Shown here: in pieces, positions 54,936 through 64,000 of the stretch
How the letters are laid out: each line of letters starts with the position of its first letter
Numbering within the stretch: position 1 is the stretch's first letter
Source: Enterococcus rivorum
GTDB taxonomy: Bacteria > Bacillota > Bacilli > Lactobacillales > Enterococcaceae
Assembly (NCBI RefSeq): GCF_001742285.1
Contig: NZ_MIEK01000067.1
Coordinates: 62,001 to 126,000, forward strand
Length of the DNA stretch: 64,000 nucleotides
Direction of reading: 5' to 3'
Position numbers and translations under genes: made by a program
The notes under the pieces: generated by a model
What the model saw: the letters and a program-made list of their open reading frames with translations, nothing else
What the model was told of the DNA's origin: nothing
Database searches by the model: none

Positions 54936-56918
54936 ATGAAAGCTTATATGCAAAAAATGGGTCGCTCGTTGATGCTACCTGTAGCTACATTACCAGTTGC
55001 GGCTCTATTTATGGGAATTGGTTACTGGATTGATCCTACTGGTTGGGGAGGAAACAATATACTGGCTGCTTTCTTGATAAAAGCAGGGGGAACCATTTTA
55101 GACAATTTAGGAATATTATTCGCAGTTGGTTTAGCCTTAGGAATGTCTAAAGATAAAGATGGATCAGCCGCATTGAGTGGTCTGGTTGCGTTTTTAGTTC
55201 CAATGACATTAGTTAACTCAGCTTCTGTAGCAATGTTTAAAGGAATTGAAGTAGAGCAAGTAAATATTGCCTTCTCTGCCATTAATAATAAAAATGTTTT
55301 TATTGGAATTTTAGCAGGCTTGATTGCTGGAGCGATGTATAATCGCTTTAGCCAAGTGAAATTACCAATGGCATTATCTTTCTTCAGTGGAAAAAGATTA
55401 GTTCCAATCGTAACAGCAGCAGTTATGCTTGTTTTATCTGCGGGATTAATTTTTGTCTGGCCGCCAGTTTATGATGGATTAGTATCATTCGGAGAAGCTA
55501 TTTCTAAATTAGGACCAATTGGAGCTGGACTTTATGGTTTCTTTAACCGTTTACTAATTCCAACAGGATTACACCATGCTTTAAATAACGTATTCTGGTT
55601 TAACATCGCTGGAATTGATGATATAGGTAAATTCTGGGCAAGTGAAGGAGTAAAAGGAGTTACTGGAATGTATCAAGCCGGTTTCTTCCCTGTTATGATG
55701 TTTGGCTTACCAGCAGGTGCATTGGCTATCTATCAATGTGCTCGACCTGAAAAGAAAAAAGCGACAGCTTCATTGATGATGGCAGCTGCTTTTGCTTCGT
55801 TCTTTACTGGTGTAACTGAACCTTTAGAATTTTCATTTATGTTTGTAGCTTGGCCACTTTATGTAGTACATGCAATTTTAACAGGTATTTCAATGTTTGT
55901 AGCTGCATTTTTCCAATGGACAGCCGGGTTTAACTTTAGCGCTGGATTCATCGATTTCTTCTTAAGTTTGCGTGTTCCAATTGCTAATAAACCTTATATG
56001 CTTCTAGTTTTAGGACTTATAATGGGTATCGTATATTATGTTACATTCATGTTTGTAATCAAAAAATTCAATCTAATGACTCCAGGTCGTGAAGAAGGCG
56101 ACGGCGAAGAGACGCCTGATGTTGATGAAGTATCTGGTGACAATAAATTTGCTGTTTTAGCTAGAAAAATTTACATGGCGCTTGGTGGAGATGCCAATGT
56201 AACGTCTATTGATAACTGTACAACTCGTTTACGTTTAACAGTTAATGATACAAGATCTGTGGATCAAGCAAAAATCAAAGCAACTGGCGTTCCAGGAGTG
56301 AAAGTAATTGATAGTAAAAATATTCAAGTCATCGTTGGAACAGAGGTTCAATTCGTTGCAGATGAAATGAATAAAATCAAAAAGGGAGAGGCTTCAACAG
56401 CAGGTGAACCCGTAAAAAAGCCTGAAGCAAAACAGGACGCTCCTATAACTACAACAAAAGAAACTGAGCTCTTTTCTGTAGCAAAAGGAAAAGTAATTCC
56501 TGTTTCAGAAGTATCAGATGATGTTTTTTCTGCAAAAATGTTGGGTGATGGCTACGCTGTAATTCCAGAAGATGGTGACGTGTTTACTCCTGTTGCCGGA
56601 ACGATTACTAGTATTTTCCCAACGAAACATGCCCTAGGTATTAAAACAGACAGTGGAATAGAAGTGCTGTTGCATATGGGATTAGATACAGTAGAATTAA
56701 AAGGCGAACCGTTCACTTTGAGTGTTGAAGAGAACCAAGTAGTTAAGCAAGGCGACAAGATTGCTACAATCGATCTAAACGCTCTAAAAACGCATGGTAA
56801 AGCTTCCGATTTGATTGTGGTGTTTACTAATCAAGATCTTGTTTCAAGTTATGAATTAACAAAATCAGGACAACAAGCACATGCAAATGAGTTAGTTGGT
56901 AGAGTGATTGTTAAATAA
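54936..56918 (+). CDS. ptsG: PTS glucose-family EIICBA transporter
   Basis: A 660-residue fused permease. EIIC is about 1-385 with about ten helices (LLIPTGLHHALNNVFWFN; GVTEPLEFSFMF), EIIB about 405-480 with phospho-Cys in IDNCTTRLRLTV, and EIIA about 510-660 with HMGLDTVELKG (phospho-His). Domain order C-B-A matches glucose or N-acetylglucosamine transporters; glucose is favoured by the GlcT-like gene upstream. Confidence 0.9.
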   Translation: MKAYMQKMGRSLMLPVATLPVAALFMGIGYWIDPTGWGGNNILAAFLIKAGGTILDNLGILFAVGLALGMSKDKDGSAALSGLVAFLVPMTLVNSASVAMFKGIEVEQVNIAFSAINNKNVFIGILAGLIAGAMYNRFSQVKLPMALSFFSGKRLVPIVTAAVMLVLSAGLIFVWPPVYDGLVSFGEAISKLGPIGAGLYGFFNRLLIPTGLHHALNNVFWFNIAGIDDIGKFWASEGVKGVTGMYQAGFFPVMMFGLPAGALAIYQCARPEKKKATASLMMAAAFASFFTGVTEPLEFSFMFVAWPLYVVHAILTGISMFVAAFFQWTAGFNFSAGFIDFFLSLRVPIANKPYMLLVLGLIMGIVYYVTFMFVIKKFNLMTPGREEGDGEETPDVDEVSGDNKFAVLARKIYMALGGDANVTSIDNCTTRLRLTVNDTRSVDQAKIKATGVPGVKVIDSKNIQVIVGTEVQFVADEMNKIKKGEASTAGEPVKKPEAKQDAPITTTKETELFSVAKGKVIPVSEVSDDVFSAKMLGDGYAVIPEDGDVFTPVAGTITSIFPTKHALGIKTDSGIEVLLHMGLDTVELKGEPFTLSVEENQVVKQGDKIATIDLNALKTHGKASDLIVVFTNQDLVSSYELTKSGQQAHANELVGRVIVK

Positions 56919-56954
56919 TTGTTTATCCCTTCCCCAGGATTTTATATGATAATT

Positions 56955-56995
56955 GGTTAAAGCAAAACAATTTAAGTTTTGCTTTAACCTTTTTT
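56955..56995 (+). terminator. ptsG terminator
   Basis: GGTTAAAGCAAAAC pairs with GTTTTGCTTTAACC around AATTTAA, followed by TTTTTT. Confidence 0.85.
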
Positions 56996-57149
56996 GTAGA
57001 GAATTTAGAAATACTGAAGAAGTTGTTCGAACGAAGCGCTACAGTTCTTATAAAATTTATCCGCTTACTTAAACTATATTGGCTTTAACTTGATTTATTC
57101 TCTCATTATGATAAGGTTAATGCATATCATTTCTTAGGAGGAGATTATC

Positions 57150-57213
57150 TTGCATGAATTAGCTGGACACAACGAAGTGCCAGTGAAATGATAAACGGGC
57201 TTCTTTGTGTCAT
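57150..57213 (+). other. Leader ORF and hairpin upstream of two unknown genes
   Basis: TTG 57150 follows AGGAGGAG at eight bases and encodes MHELAGHNEVPVK then TGA (57189-57191). Overlapping it, GACACAACGAAG pairs with CTTCTTTGTGTC (57168-57213, one mismatch). The combination could be a leader-peptide control element or a remnant of a lost gene. Confidence 0.35.
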
Positions 57214-57260
57214 ATTGAAAGCAACATACAATATAGATAACAACGGAGGAGTATACATTA

Positions 57261-57614
57261 ATGATTATCATAAAAGGAAACGAACCAAGAAAAATCGAAA
57301 AAGTTTGGGATATTGTAAAAAAAGACCATTCTGGAAATAAAGTAGCAATTGTAGGGTACAAAGGAGATATTCCACACAATTTTATTCGAGCAAAACAAAT
57401 GGCTTCTTACGAAAATTTCACAGAAAAAAATGTATTAGCTGAAATGGAACGCTTTTTGTCAGATGTGAAAGGTCGTTTTGAAGCATTAGTATTGTACATT
57501 GACTGTGAAGGTCATGTAGTTGAAAAAATCAAAGAACTTACAAAAGGTTATGAGGAAAAAATATTTTTAACTGTAAACCATCCTTCTGAGGAATTAATTG
57601 TAGTTAAAGAATAG
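57261..57614 (+). CDS. Hypothetical protein (117 aa)
   Basis: A soluble alpha/beta protein: MIIIKGNEPRKIEKVWDIVK, KVAIVGYKGD, ALVLYIDCEGHVVEKIKELT, IFLTVNHPSEELIVVKE. Alternating strands and helices suggest a small Rossmann-like fold, but no motif is diagnostic. GGAGGAG precedes the ATG. It is followed 15 bp later by a second small gene. Confidence 0.6.
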   Translation: MIIIKGNEPRKIEKVWDIVKKDHSGNKVAIVGYKGDIPHNFIRAKQMASYENFTEKNVLAEMERFLSDVKGRFEALVLYIDCEGHVVEKIKELTKGYEEKIFLTVNHPSEELIVVKE

Positions 57615-57629
57615 TAGGTGTTAATTAGT

Positions 57630-57812
57630 ATGACTAATGATTTAAACGCAATGATTGAGTTGATTAAAAAATTTCAAAACAATGCAATTACTTTACAAGA
57701 AGCAATTGAATTAAGAAGGCTTTCAGCAGAATTTTCTAATATTTGCGGAGAATTTGTAGAAGAACAATTTACACAAGCCTATCTATTTACAGACCAAGCA
57801 GTAAACCAATAA
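57630..57812 (+). CDS. Hypothetical helical protein (60 aa)
   Basis: Reads MTNDLNAMIELIKKFQNNAI then TLQEAIELRRLSAEFSNICG, an all-helical acidic protein. ATG 57630 is preferred to a GTG at 57618. It is probably co-transcribed with the preceding gene, and a terminator follows at once. No known function. Confidence 0.55.
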   Translation: MTNDLNAMIELIKKFQNNAITLQEAIELRRLSAEFSNICGEFVEEQFTQAYLFTDQAVNQ

Positions 57813-57817
57813 AATGA

Positions 57818-57866
57818 GACAAACTGAAACGCTCTTTAAATAGGGGTTTTGGTTTGTCTTTTTTTA
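57818..57866 (+). terminator. Terminator of the two small genes
   Basis: GACAAACTGAAAC pairs with GTTTTGGTTTGTC, followed by TTTTTTT. Confidence 0.7.
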
Positions 57867-57949
57867 TTTTATGTAGCAATTTTAACGTAAATAGTTTTAA
57901 ATTTCCTTAGAATCCTATGATACAATTATAAAAAAATGGGGGGAACAAA

Positions 57950-58825
57950 ATGAAATGTACTGTTTTAAGAGTCGATGCGTTCACGAATATTCCAGGGCAG
58001 GGAAATCCAGCAGGGGTTGTTTTAGATGGCGATAGATACACTGATAAAGAAATGCAATCTATTGCAAAAAATATTGGTTATAACGAAACCGTATTTGTTT
58101 GTAAAAGCCAAATAGCAGACATTCGCCTAAGATACTTTACTCCTGGGCACGAAACGCCTTTATGTGGTCATGCAACAGTAGGAGCAATCTTCGCTTTGTA
58201 CAAGAATGATGGGAGCCAGAAAATCAACATTGAGACGGGAGCAGGTATATTACCAGTCCAATTTAATGATGAGAAAAAACAAATAACCATGAGACAAGCA
58301 GAACCGAAATTCATTGCTTTTCAAGGGGATAAACAAGCCTTGTGCAATTCTCTTGGGATAAAAGAATCTGATCTTCATCAAGAGCTGCCAGTTGAATACG
58401 GCAATACCGGTTCTTGGACTTTACTCGTTCCTGTTAAAAATAAGCAAATATTAGATATTATGAAACCAGCAACAGAAAAATTCCCTGAAATCTTAAAAGA
58501 GGTTCCTCACTCTTCTATTCATCCTTTTTCTATTGATTCTAAAGAAGAGGGGATTCTTTCAGCAAGACATTTTTCTTCTCCTTATTCAGGAACGAAAGAA
58601 GATTCAGTCACAGGAACAGCATCTGGCGTTATGGGAGCATATTTAATGAATTATTTATATATAAGTGGAGAAAAAAATTTTCTTGTCCAACAAGGGCGCC
58701 ACCTTCAAAAAGAAGGGACTGTTGTTGTCAATGTTATAAGAAAAGAGAATGAAAAACACGAGGTTTATATTTCTGGGAATGCTTGCCTCAATGAATCATT
58801 TTCTGTTGAAACAGCTGATTTATGA
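57950..58825 (+). CDS. PhzF-family isomerase/epimerase-like protein
   Basis: A 291-residue PhzF-fold protein. The conserved start VDAFTNIPGQGNPAGVVL, the catalytic Glu in IGYNETVFV, FTPGHETPLCGHATVGA and the second-half GTKEDSVTGTASG are all present. The fold is related to diaminopimelate epimerase; substrates of most members are unknown. GGGGGG ribosome site. Confidence 0.88.
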   Translation: MKCTVLRVDAFTNIPGQGNPAGVVLDGDRYTDKEMQSIAKNIGYNETVFVCKSQIADIRLRYFTPGHETPLCGHATVGAIFALYKNDGSQKINIETGAGILPVQFNDEKKQITMRQAEPKFIAFQGDKQALCNSLGIKESDLHQELPVEYGNTGSWTLLVPVKNKQILDIMKPATEKFPEILKEVPHSSIHPFSIDSKEEGILSARHFSSPYSGTKEDSVTGTASGVMGAYLMNYLYISGEKNFLVQQGRHLQKEGTVVVNVIRKENEKHEVYISGNACLNESFSVETADL

Positions 58826-58877
58826 GAAGTGACTCTATAGACCAACAGTGCAACAAATAAAAATCTGAAATGTTGGT

Positions 58878-59609
58878 CTATAAAACGATTTCTTCGCCTA
58901 GTAAAAAAGAAAGAATTTCTTGGTTAAATAACTTGGAATCTTTACAAGCAAATGAATGACCTTGCTTTGGTACGATAACGAAAGAAGCATTGGGCATTTT
59001 TTGTACTAAATAGATAGAGTGAGACAATTTGATGATATCTTGTTTACCTACAATAACAAGTGTTTTCGACTTAATTTCTTCTAAATCCCTAGGAGTAACG
59101 CCAATATTTTTTCTCATTAACTGAGTGATTAGTAAACGTTTTTTCATCCGACGACTAAAAGAGGAAAACATCTTTGTAAACATATAGTTAAGATTGATTA
59201 CGACCCTAACCGGAAAGTAAATAGCAGAAAATTCTGTATTAACAGCATTTAGAATCAAATAATCCACTTTTTTGGGGTAATTCACTGCAAAAACAACTGC
59301 TAAATCAGCTCCATCACTAAAACCTAAAATACTTGCGTTATTAACTTCTTCTTTTTCCATTATATTAAAGAGATCTTCTGCCATTTGTTTGAAAGTCAAG
59401 GTATCGCTATTATTCGTTGAAAGGCCGTGGTCACGACTATCAACAGTATAGACGGTAAAGTACTTTTTTAAAGTGGGCACATGCTGAGCGTAAAAATCGC
59501 CACTTCCGCTGTCTCCATGAAGTAAAAAAAGCGGACGTCCAGTACCGGTCACTTCGTAATAAATAGAAGATCCATCTTTCATTTCAAGCGTTTTTTGCTC
59601 TGTTTTCAC
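58878..59609 (-). CDS. Alpha/beta hydrolase
   Basis: A 243-residue hydrolase with oxyanion LLHGDSGSGDF, nucleophile elbow GFSDGADLA, acid in VGKQDIIKLSH and catalytic His in PKQGHSFAC. The GTG start at 59609 is chosen because AAAGGAGG lies seven bases upstream; the longer ATG version adds an unlikely aromatic tail. Substrate unknown. Confidence 0.85.
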   Translation of the reverse strand: MKTEQKTLEMKDGSSIYYEVTGTGRPLFLLHGDSGSGDFYAQHVPTLKKYFTVYTVDSRDHGLSTNNSDTLTFKQMAEDLFNIMEKEEVNNASILGFSDGADLAVVFAVNYPKKVDYLILNAVNTEFSAIYFPVRVVINLNYMFTKMFSSFSRRMKKRLLITQLMRKNIGVTPRDLEEIKSKTLVIVGKQDIIKLSHSIYLVQKMPNASFVIVPKQGHSFACKDSKLFNQEILSFLLGEEIVL

Positions 59610-59792
59610 TTTTTTAACCTCCTTTTTACAGATAAGTATACAGATTTCTATGACAATTGGAAATCGAAAGGAGTTTAGATTTTGGAAGTAAAACAAATTT
59701 TTATTAAAGATTACTAAAGAAAGTAGATTTTATATGCATTTTTCCTGATTTTAAAGTAAGATAAATATACTTTAATAAGTTTGGATGATTTG

Positions 59793-60401
59793 ATGTTTAA
59801 AATGATAAAAAGAATTGTTATGTGTGTTTTTCTCTTCGCATTGATAGCTACACTCTATTCTGGCTATAAAATTCGAGAAAATGTGAAACAAGTAATGAAA
59901 TTTGAACCTTTAGTAACACAAGAAGTTGAAAACAATAACATTAAAGAACACAAAGATTTAGTCCTTGCAATTATTTATACCGAATCTAAAGGGAAATCAG
60001 ACGATCTAATGCAAAGCAGTGAAAGTGCTTATGGTCAGCAACAAATGATTGGAAGTCCAGAAGAAAGTGTAGCTTATGGGGTGAATTTTCTTGCCCAGGC
60101 AATCCAAAAAGCAAATGAAAATAATTGTGATATTTGGACAGCAATTCAAGCCTACAATTTTGGATTAGAATATATTTCTTTTGTCCAAGAGCGAGGTGGA
60201 AAAAATACTGTTGCACTTGCAGAAGAATATTCTAAAAATGTACTATCTCCTTTATTAGGAAATGAAAATAAGACGACCTATCGTTATTATAGACCCCAAG
60301 CGTTACTTCATAATGGAGGTTTTCTTTATAGTAATGGTGGAAATATGTTTTACGCAGACATAGTAAAAATGAATAAAACCTTTATTAATTGGTTCAGGTA
60401 A
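59793..60401 (+). CDS. Lysozyme-like lytic enzyme, membrane-anchored
   Basis: About 202 residues. An N-terminal anchor (IVMCVFLFALIATLYSGY) precedes a lysozyme-like domain (LVLAIIYTESKGKSDDLMQS, with catalytic Glu in YTESKG; AYGQQQMIGSPEESVAYGVN; AIQAYNFGLEYI). It resembles the lysozyme-like family found in Firmicute envelopes and conjugative elements. No conjugation genes lie nearby. Start at ATG 59793 is a choice; TTG 59781 is also possible. Confidence 0.75.
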   Translation: MFKMIKRIVMCVFLFALIATLYSGYKIRENVKQVMKFEPLVTQEVENNNIKEHKDLVLAIIYTESKGKSDDLMQSSESAYGQQQMIGSPEESVAYGVNFLAQAIQKANENNCDIWTAIQAYNFGLEYISFVQERGGKNTVALAEEYSKNVLSPLLGNENKTTYRYYRPQALLHNGGFLYSNGGNMFYADIVKMNKTFINWFR

Positions 60402-60527
60402 TTGAGGAAAATCCTAAAGAAGACAGTTAAATAATTGTTTTCTTTAGGATTTTCTTGAAGTTCTGTCTAAATACAAGTAAACTAGAAACTGTATGTTTTA
60501 ACAACTTGAAAGTAGGGAATTTTTTGA

Positions 60528-62864
60528 ATGAAAAATAAGTTGGATATAAAAAAAGGATTGTCAGATGCGGAAGTATCGGAGAGAAAGCAAAAAGGCTTGC
60601 AAAATAATTATGAAGAGAATGCAGCAAAGTCCACAAGAGATATCATTTATGATAATGTGATGACGTTATTTAACTTTTTAAACTTTGGTATTGCGCTTTG
60701 CTTACTTTTAGTTGGAGCTTATTCTAACCTAGCTTTTTTAGCAATTATTTTAGTAAATATGGGGATGGGGATTTACCAAGAAATTCATGCTCGTAATTTA
60801 ATTCAAAAATTATCAATTGTAGCGAAAGAAAAAGTGAAAGTAGTCAGAAATGGTGTAGAACTTGAAATTGATACAAAAGAATTAGTACTAGACGACATTG
60901 TAATCATTGGCGCAGGAGAGCAAGTTCCTTCTGATATGGAAGTAGTCGATGGTCAAACTGAAGCGAATGAAGCCCTTTTGACTGGAGAATCTGACTTAAT
61001 CGAAAAACAAACTGAAGATGTTTTGTTATCAGGTAGCTTTCTTGTCAGTGGACAGGTGTATGCCCGTGTGATTCATGTTGGAGCAGAGAATTATGCTGTG
61101 AAAATAACTGCTGAAGCTAAAGTCCATAAACCAATTCAGTCAGAATTAGTGAATTCTATCCGTAAAGTGTCTAAATTCACTAGTTATGTCATTATTCCAT
61201 TAGGGATTATTTTGTTTGTTGAAGCCTTTTTTGTGAGGAACTCAGGCATGCAAACATCTGTTATCGCTTCTGCAGCAGCGTTACTAGGAATGTTACCTAA
61301 AGGTTTAGTGTTACTTATTAGTATCACCTTAACAACGGGTGTTGTGAAGTTAGCAAAGAAAAGAATTTTAGTGCAGGATATGTATTCTATTGAAACATTA
61401 GCACATGTAGATACCTTATGTTTAGATAAAACTGGTACGATCACTGAAGGGAAGATGAAAGTTCAAAACGTAACAATTTTGAACGAAAAATATAAAGCGG
61501 CTTTTCCACAAATTATTGGTAGTTATCTTGCTGAGAGCACAGATAACAATATTACCATGCAAGCAATTCGTGATCGCTTTGAATTATCTAATCGTTATGG
61601 TGCAAAAAAATCAATTGGCTTTTCTTCTGAGCGAAAATGGGGAGCGATTGAATTTAATGAAATCGGAACAGTGGTTTTAGGGGCACCAGAACGGTTGGTT
61701 GCAGAAAAGAATCTTCCTAACGAAGTGTTTGAAGCGCAGGAGCACGGTTATCGTGTATTAATGTTAGCAATTTCAAAAGAAGGACTCATAGATGAAGATA
61801 GCTTACCGGCTCTTGAACCACTAGCTGTCTTTCAAATCGATGATCCGATTCGACAAAATGCAAATGAAACGTTAGCATATTTAAGAGCAGAAGGTGTTGA
61901 TTTGAAAGTTATTTCTGGAGACAATCCAGTAACTGTTTCCAACATTGCCAGACGAGCTGGTTTAGTTGGTTATGAATCGTATGTCGATCTATCAACAAAG
62001 CAAACAGAAGCAGAAGTGAGACAAGCCGTTCATGAATACACAGTATTCGGTCGAGTAAGTCCACAACAAAAACGAACTATCGTCAGAGAGCTAAAAGATA
62101 ACAATCATGTTGTTGCAATGACTGGGGATGGTGTAAATGATGTCTTAGCTTTAAGAGAAGCGAATTGCAGTATTGCAATGGCTGAAGGGGATGGAGCAAC
62201 TAGACAAATTTCTAACTTAGTTTTACTAGATTCTGATTTTACTACATTACCTGATGTACTTTTTGAAGGTCGTCGAGTGGTAAATAATGTAACAAAAGTA
62301 GCTAGTGTCTTTTTCATCAAAACCATTTACTCCTTTATTTTGTCAATCTTATGTATGATTACAGCTATTTCGTTCCCATTTATTCCAATTCAAATCACAT
62401 TGATTGACTTAGCAATCGAAGGTTATCCAGCTTTCTTCTTAAGTTTTGAAAGTGATAAGCGCAAAGTAAGGGGGAAATTTTTACCAACTGCTTTACGAAA
62501 TGCCTCAGTCAATGCTCTTCTAGTCGTTGCCAATATCGTATCAGTTTATCTGATTGGTCAAAATAGAAACTTTAGCCATCTAGAGACTACCACGCTTATG
62601 TATTACTTACTTATTGGTATCAGTTGTATGGCTGTCGTAAGAGCATGCTTACCATTTAATCCATTGAGAATATTTTTATCAATAACTACAGTTGTAGGGA
62701 TTTATGTTGCAGCTATGCTATTCCATAATATTTTAGAAGTTGGCTTTTTAAACGAACAAACGCTAATGATCTTCTTGGGAATGATGACTATAAACATTAT
62801 TCTGAGAGTTACTATTGGTTTCTTACAGTTAAAAAAAGCTGGAAAAACAATAAAAGATTTATAA
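60528..62864 (+). CDS. P-type cation-transporting ATPase (CtpE-like)
   Basis: A 778-residue P-type ATPase: actuator TGES (LLTGESDLIE), phosphorylation site LCLDKTGTITEG, nucleotide domain, hinge MTGDGVNDVLAL, and about eight to ten helices. The M4 motif reads MLPKGLVLL, with Pro-Lys-Gly-Leu instead of the PEGL of classic Ca2+ pumps. The compact layout recalls mycobacterial CtpE, a Ca2+ importer-type ATPase, but the cation is not settled. Confidence 0.85.
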   Translation: MKNKLDIKKGLSDAEVSERKQKGLQNNYEENAAKSTRDIIYDNVMTLFNFLNFGIALCLLLVGAYSNLAFLAIILVNMGMGIYQEIHARNLIQKLSIVAKEKVKVVRNGVELEIDTKELVLDDIVIIGAGEQVPSDMEVVDGQTEANEALLTGESDLIEKQTEDVLLSGSFLVSGQVYARVIHVGAENYAVKITAEAKVHKPIQSELVNSIRKVSKFTSYVIIPLGIILFVEAFFVRNSGMQTSVIASAAALLGMLPKGLVLLISITLTTGVVKLAKKRILVQDMYSIETLAHVDTLCLDKTGTITEGKMKVQNVTILNEKYKAAFPQIIGSYLAESTDNNITMQAIRDRFELSNRYGAKKSIGFSSERKWGAIEFNEIGTVVLGAPERLVAEKNLPNEVFEAQEHGYRVLMLAISKEGLIDEDSLPALEPLAVFQIDDPIRQNANETLAYLRAEGVDLKVISGDNPVTVSNIARRAGLVGYESYVDLSTKQTEAEVRQAVHEYTVFGRVSPQQKRTIVRELKDNNHVVAMTGDGVNDVLALREANCSIAMAEGDGATRQISNLVLLDSDFTTLPDVLFEGRRVVNNVTKVASVFFIKTIYSFILSILCMITAISFPFIPIQITLIDLAIEGYPAFFLSFESDKRKVRGKFLPTALRNASVNALLVVANIVSVYLIGQNRNFSHLETTTLMYYLLIGISCMAVVRACLPFNPLRIFLSITTVVGIYVAAMLFHNILEVGFLNEQTLMIFLGMMTINIILRVTIGFLQLKKAGKTIKDL

Positions 62865-62890
62865 AAAAAGTCAAATAGAATTCAATACTT

Positions 62891-62944
62891 AACAAGAAAT
62901 AAGGAAATCTTGCAATAAAAGAATTTCTTATTTCTTGTTTTTTT
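62891..62944 (+). terminator. Terminator after the P-type ATPase
   Basis: AACAAGAAATAAGGAAAT pairs with its complement (ATTTCTTATTTCTTGTT) across a 19-base loop, followed by TTTT. Confidence 0.75.
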
Positions 62945-62985
62945 CAAAAAGGTAAAGAGGAATTGAAAATAAAGGTACAATATAC

Positions 62986-63013
62986 TTGAAAATCCTTTCT
63001 TTTGTGATAAAAT
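62986..63013 (+). promoter_or_regulatory. dnaG promoter
   Basis: TTGAAA (62986-62991), 16 bases, TAAAAT (63008-63013), about 110 bases upstream of dnaG. No gene lies between, so an untranslated leader is expected. Confidence 0.6.
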
Positions 63014-63124
63014 AGATAATGTGTAATTGTGTCTTTTGAAATTCGCGCTGTAATATGCTCAGTGCGTTTTTTTACCGGCTAATCACATGAATAAGCATTC
63101 AGCTATTCTTTGGAGGTGAGGACA

Positions 63125-64000
63125 GTGGCACAAAGAATTCCTCAGGAAGTCATCGAGGAAGTTCGTCAGCGAACAAATATAGTTGATGTAGTTGGACAGT
63201 ATGTTCAATTAAAAAAATCAGGTAAAAATCATATGGGTTTATGTCCGTTCCACGAAGAACGTTCCCCTTCATTTTCAGTAGCGGAAGATAAGCAAATTTT
63301 TCATTGTTTTGGCTGCGGAAAAGGTGGAACTGTTTTTAATTTTTTACAGGAAATTGAAGGGATAAGCTTTCCTGAATCCGTTCGTCGTGTAGCTGAACTG
63401 GAACAAATCCCTGTAAACTACGAATGGTCAAACAGCGAAGACGTCGGAAACCAAGAAAACAGTCAACATCATCGAGAATTAATGGCGCTCCATAAAAAAG
63501 CTGCTGATTTGTATCATCACGTTTTAATGAATACACGGATTGGTGAACCTGCGCTTGATTATTTATTAAGTAGGGGATTGACACCAGAAATTATTGAGAC
63601 ATTCAAAATTGGTTTTGCTCCACAAAAGCGAGATTTTCTAAGTCAAGTTTTTCAAAATGAACAAGTTGCTTCAAATCTATTTAATGAATCTGGTTTATTC
63701 ATCCAACGAGATAATGGAGACTATTTAGACCGTTTTTATCAACGAATTATTTTCCCGATAAATGATCATCAAGGAAATGTGATTGCTTTTTCTGGAAGAT
63801 TATTAAAAACGGAAGATTTTAGTGGAAAAGATATGCCTAAATATTTAAATAGCCCCGAAACAACATTATTCAACAAGCGTGATACTCTTTTTAATTTCGA
63901 TAAAGCTAGAAAAGAAATTAGAAAAGAAAATACAGTTTTTCTTTTTGAAGGATTTATGGATGTGATTGCTGCTTGGCAAGCCGGTATTACTAACGGTGTT
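63125..64000 (+). CDS. dnaG: DNA primase, 3' end outside window
   Basis: The GTG at 63125 follows GGAGGTGAGG and opens MAQRIPQEVIEEVRQRTNIV. The CHC2 zinc finger is visible (C40, H43, C61, C64 in GLCPFHEERS and HCFGCGKGG), followed by the TOPRIM region start (FPINDHQGNVIAFSGR; FLFEGFMDVIA). The frame stays open for all 292 codons to the window edge. It makes replication primers; in Firmicutes rpoD usually follows. Confidence 0.97.
   Translation, partial: MAQRIPQEVIEEVRQRTNIVDVVGQYVQLKKSGKNHMGLCPFHEERSPSFSVAEDKQIFHCFGCGKGGTVFNFLQEIEGISFPESVRRVAELEQIPVNYEWSNSEDVGNQENSQHHRELMALHKKAADLYHHVLMNTRIGEPALDYLLSRGLTPEIIETFKIGFAPQKRDFLSQVFQNEQVASNLFNESGLFIQRDNGDYLDRFYQRIIFPINDHQGNVIAFSGRLLKTEDFSGKDMPKYLNSPETTLFNKRDTLFNFDKARKEIRKENTVFLFEGFMDVIAAWQAGITNGV

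Overview
The window is low-GC Firmicute DNA and most probably comes from an Enterococcus or a close relative. The evidence is a complete ntp-type Na+ V-ATPase operon whose c-subunit has its Na+ ligands at the Enterococcus hirae positions, a tmRNA tag reading AKNENNTFALAA, a class III fructose-1,6-bisphosphatase, a CcpN/PDRP/PPDK module, a pediocin-like bacteriocin very close to avicin A, and an LPxTG surface protein. The species cannot be fixed from the sequence alone.

Region 1 (1-9.3 kb) is the most unusual part. A rightward operon encodes a Cys/Met-metabolism PLP enzyme, an AfsA-family hot-dog protein (the family that makes gamma-butyrolactone signals in Streptomyces), a HAD phosphatase, four small dimeric-barrel or tautomerase proteins and a thiolase. 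A divergent leftward operon encodes an SDR oxidoreductase, an HD-domain protein and an AhpD/CMD-like protein. Both are preceded by nearly identical TTGACA-N19 promoters of the MerR-controlled type. A MerR-like regulator gene, broken by an in-frame stop, lies between them. The thiolase is broken by a 4-bp tandem duplication. I read this as a small-molecule (butenolide or furan-like) biosynthetic locus in partial decay; the product is unknown.

Region 2 (9.3-14.4 kb) is a decayed bacteriocin island. It holds three overlapping small genes, one frameshifted at a G8 tract, then an avicin-A-like bacteriocin with its immunity gene. A C39 ABC exporter has lost the end of its ATPase and is fused by deletion to the tail of a second glycine-rich bacteriocin, which is followed by a possible immunity gene. 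A double-glycine peptide resembling an induction pheromone and fragments complete it. Paired 9-bp repeats at 21-bp period look like response-regulator boxes.

Region 3 (14.4-28.9 kb) is mixed housekeeping and accessory DNA: a sigma-factor operon, meso-DAP dehydrogenase, TenA under a TPP riboswitch, an AraC regulator, free-Met-sulfoxide reductase, a MerR regulator, a DUF4822 lipoprotein, a two-component system, an FMN-binding lipoprotein, an ISL3 transposase relic, a small lipoprotein and ssrA.

Region 4 (28.9-41 kb) holds the ntpFIKECGABD operon behind a structured leader, then a BceAB-type ABC transporter. Region 5 (41-64 kb) holds a class-A-like beta-lactamase-fold protein, fbp, PDRP, ccpN and ppdK with CcpN-type operators, a serine hydrolase, lysA, an LPxTG protein, a SufT-like protein, a GNAT, a GlcT-like antiterminator with its RNA target and ptsG, small unknown genes, a PhzF-like isomerase, an alpha/beta hydrolase, a lysozyme-like protein, a P-type ATPase and the start of dnaG. 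No tRNA, rRNA or CRISPR array was seen.
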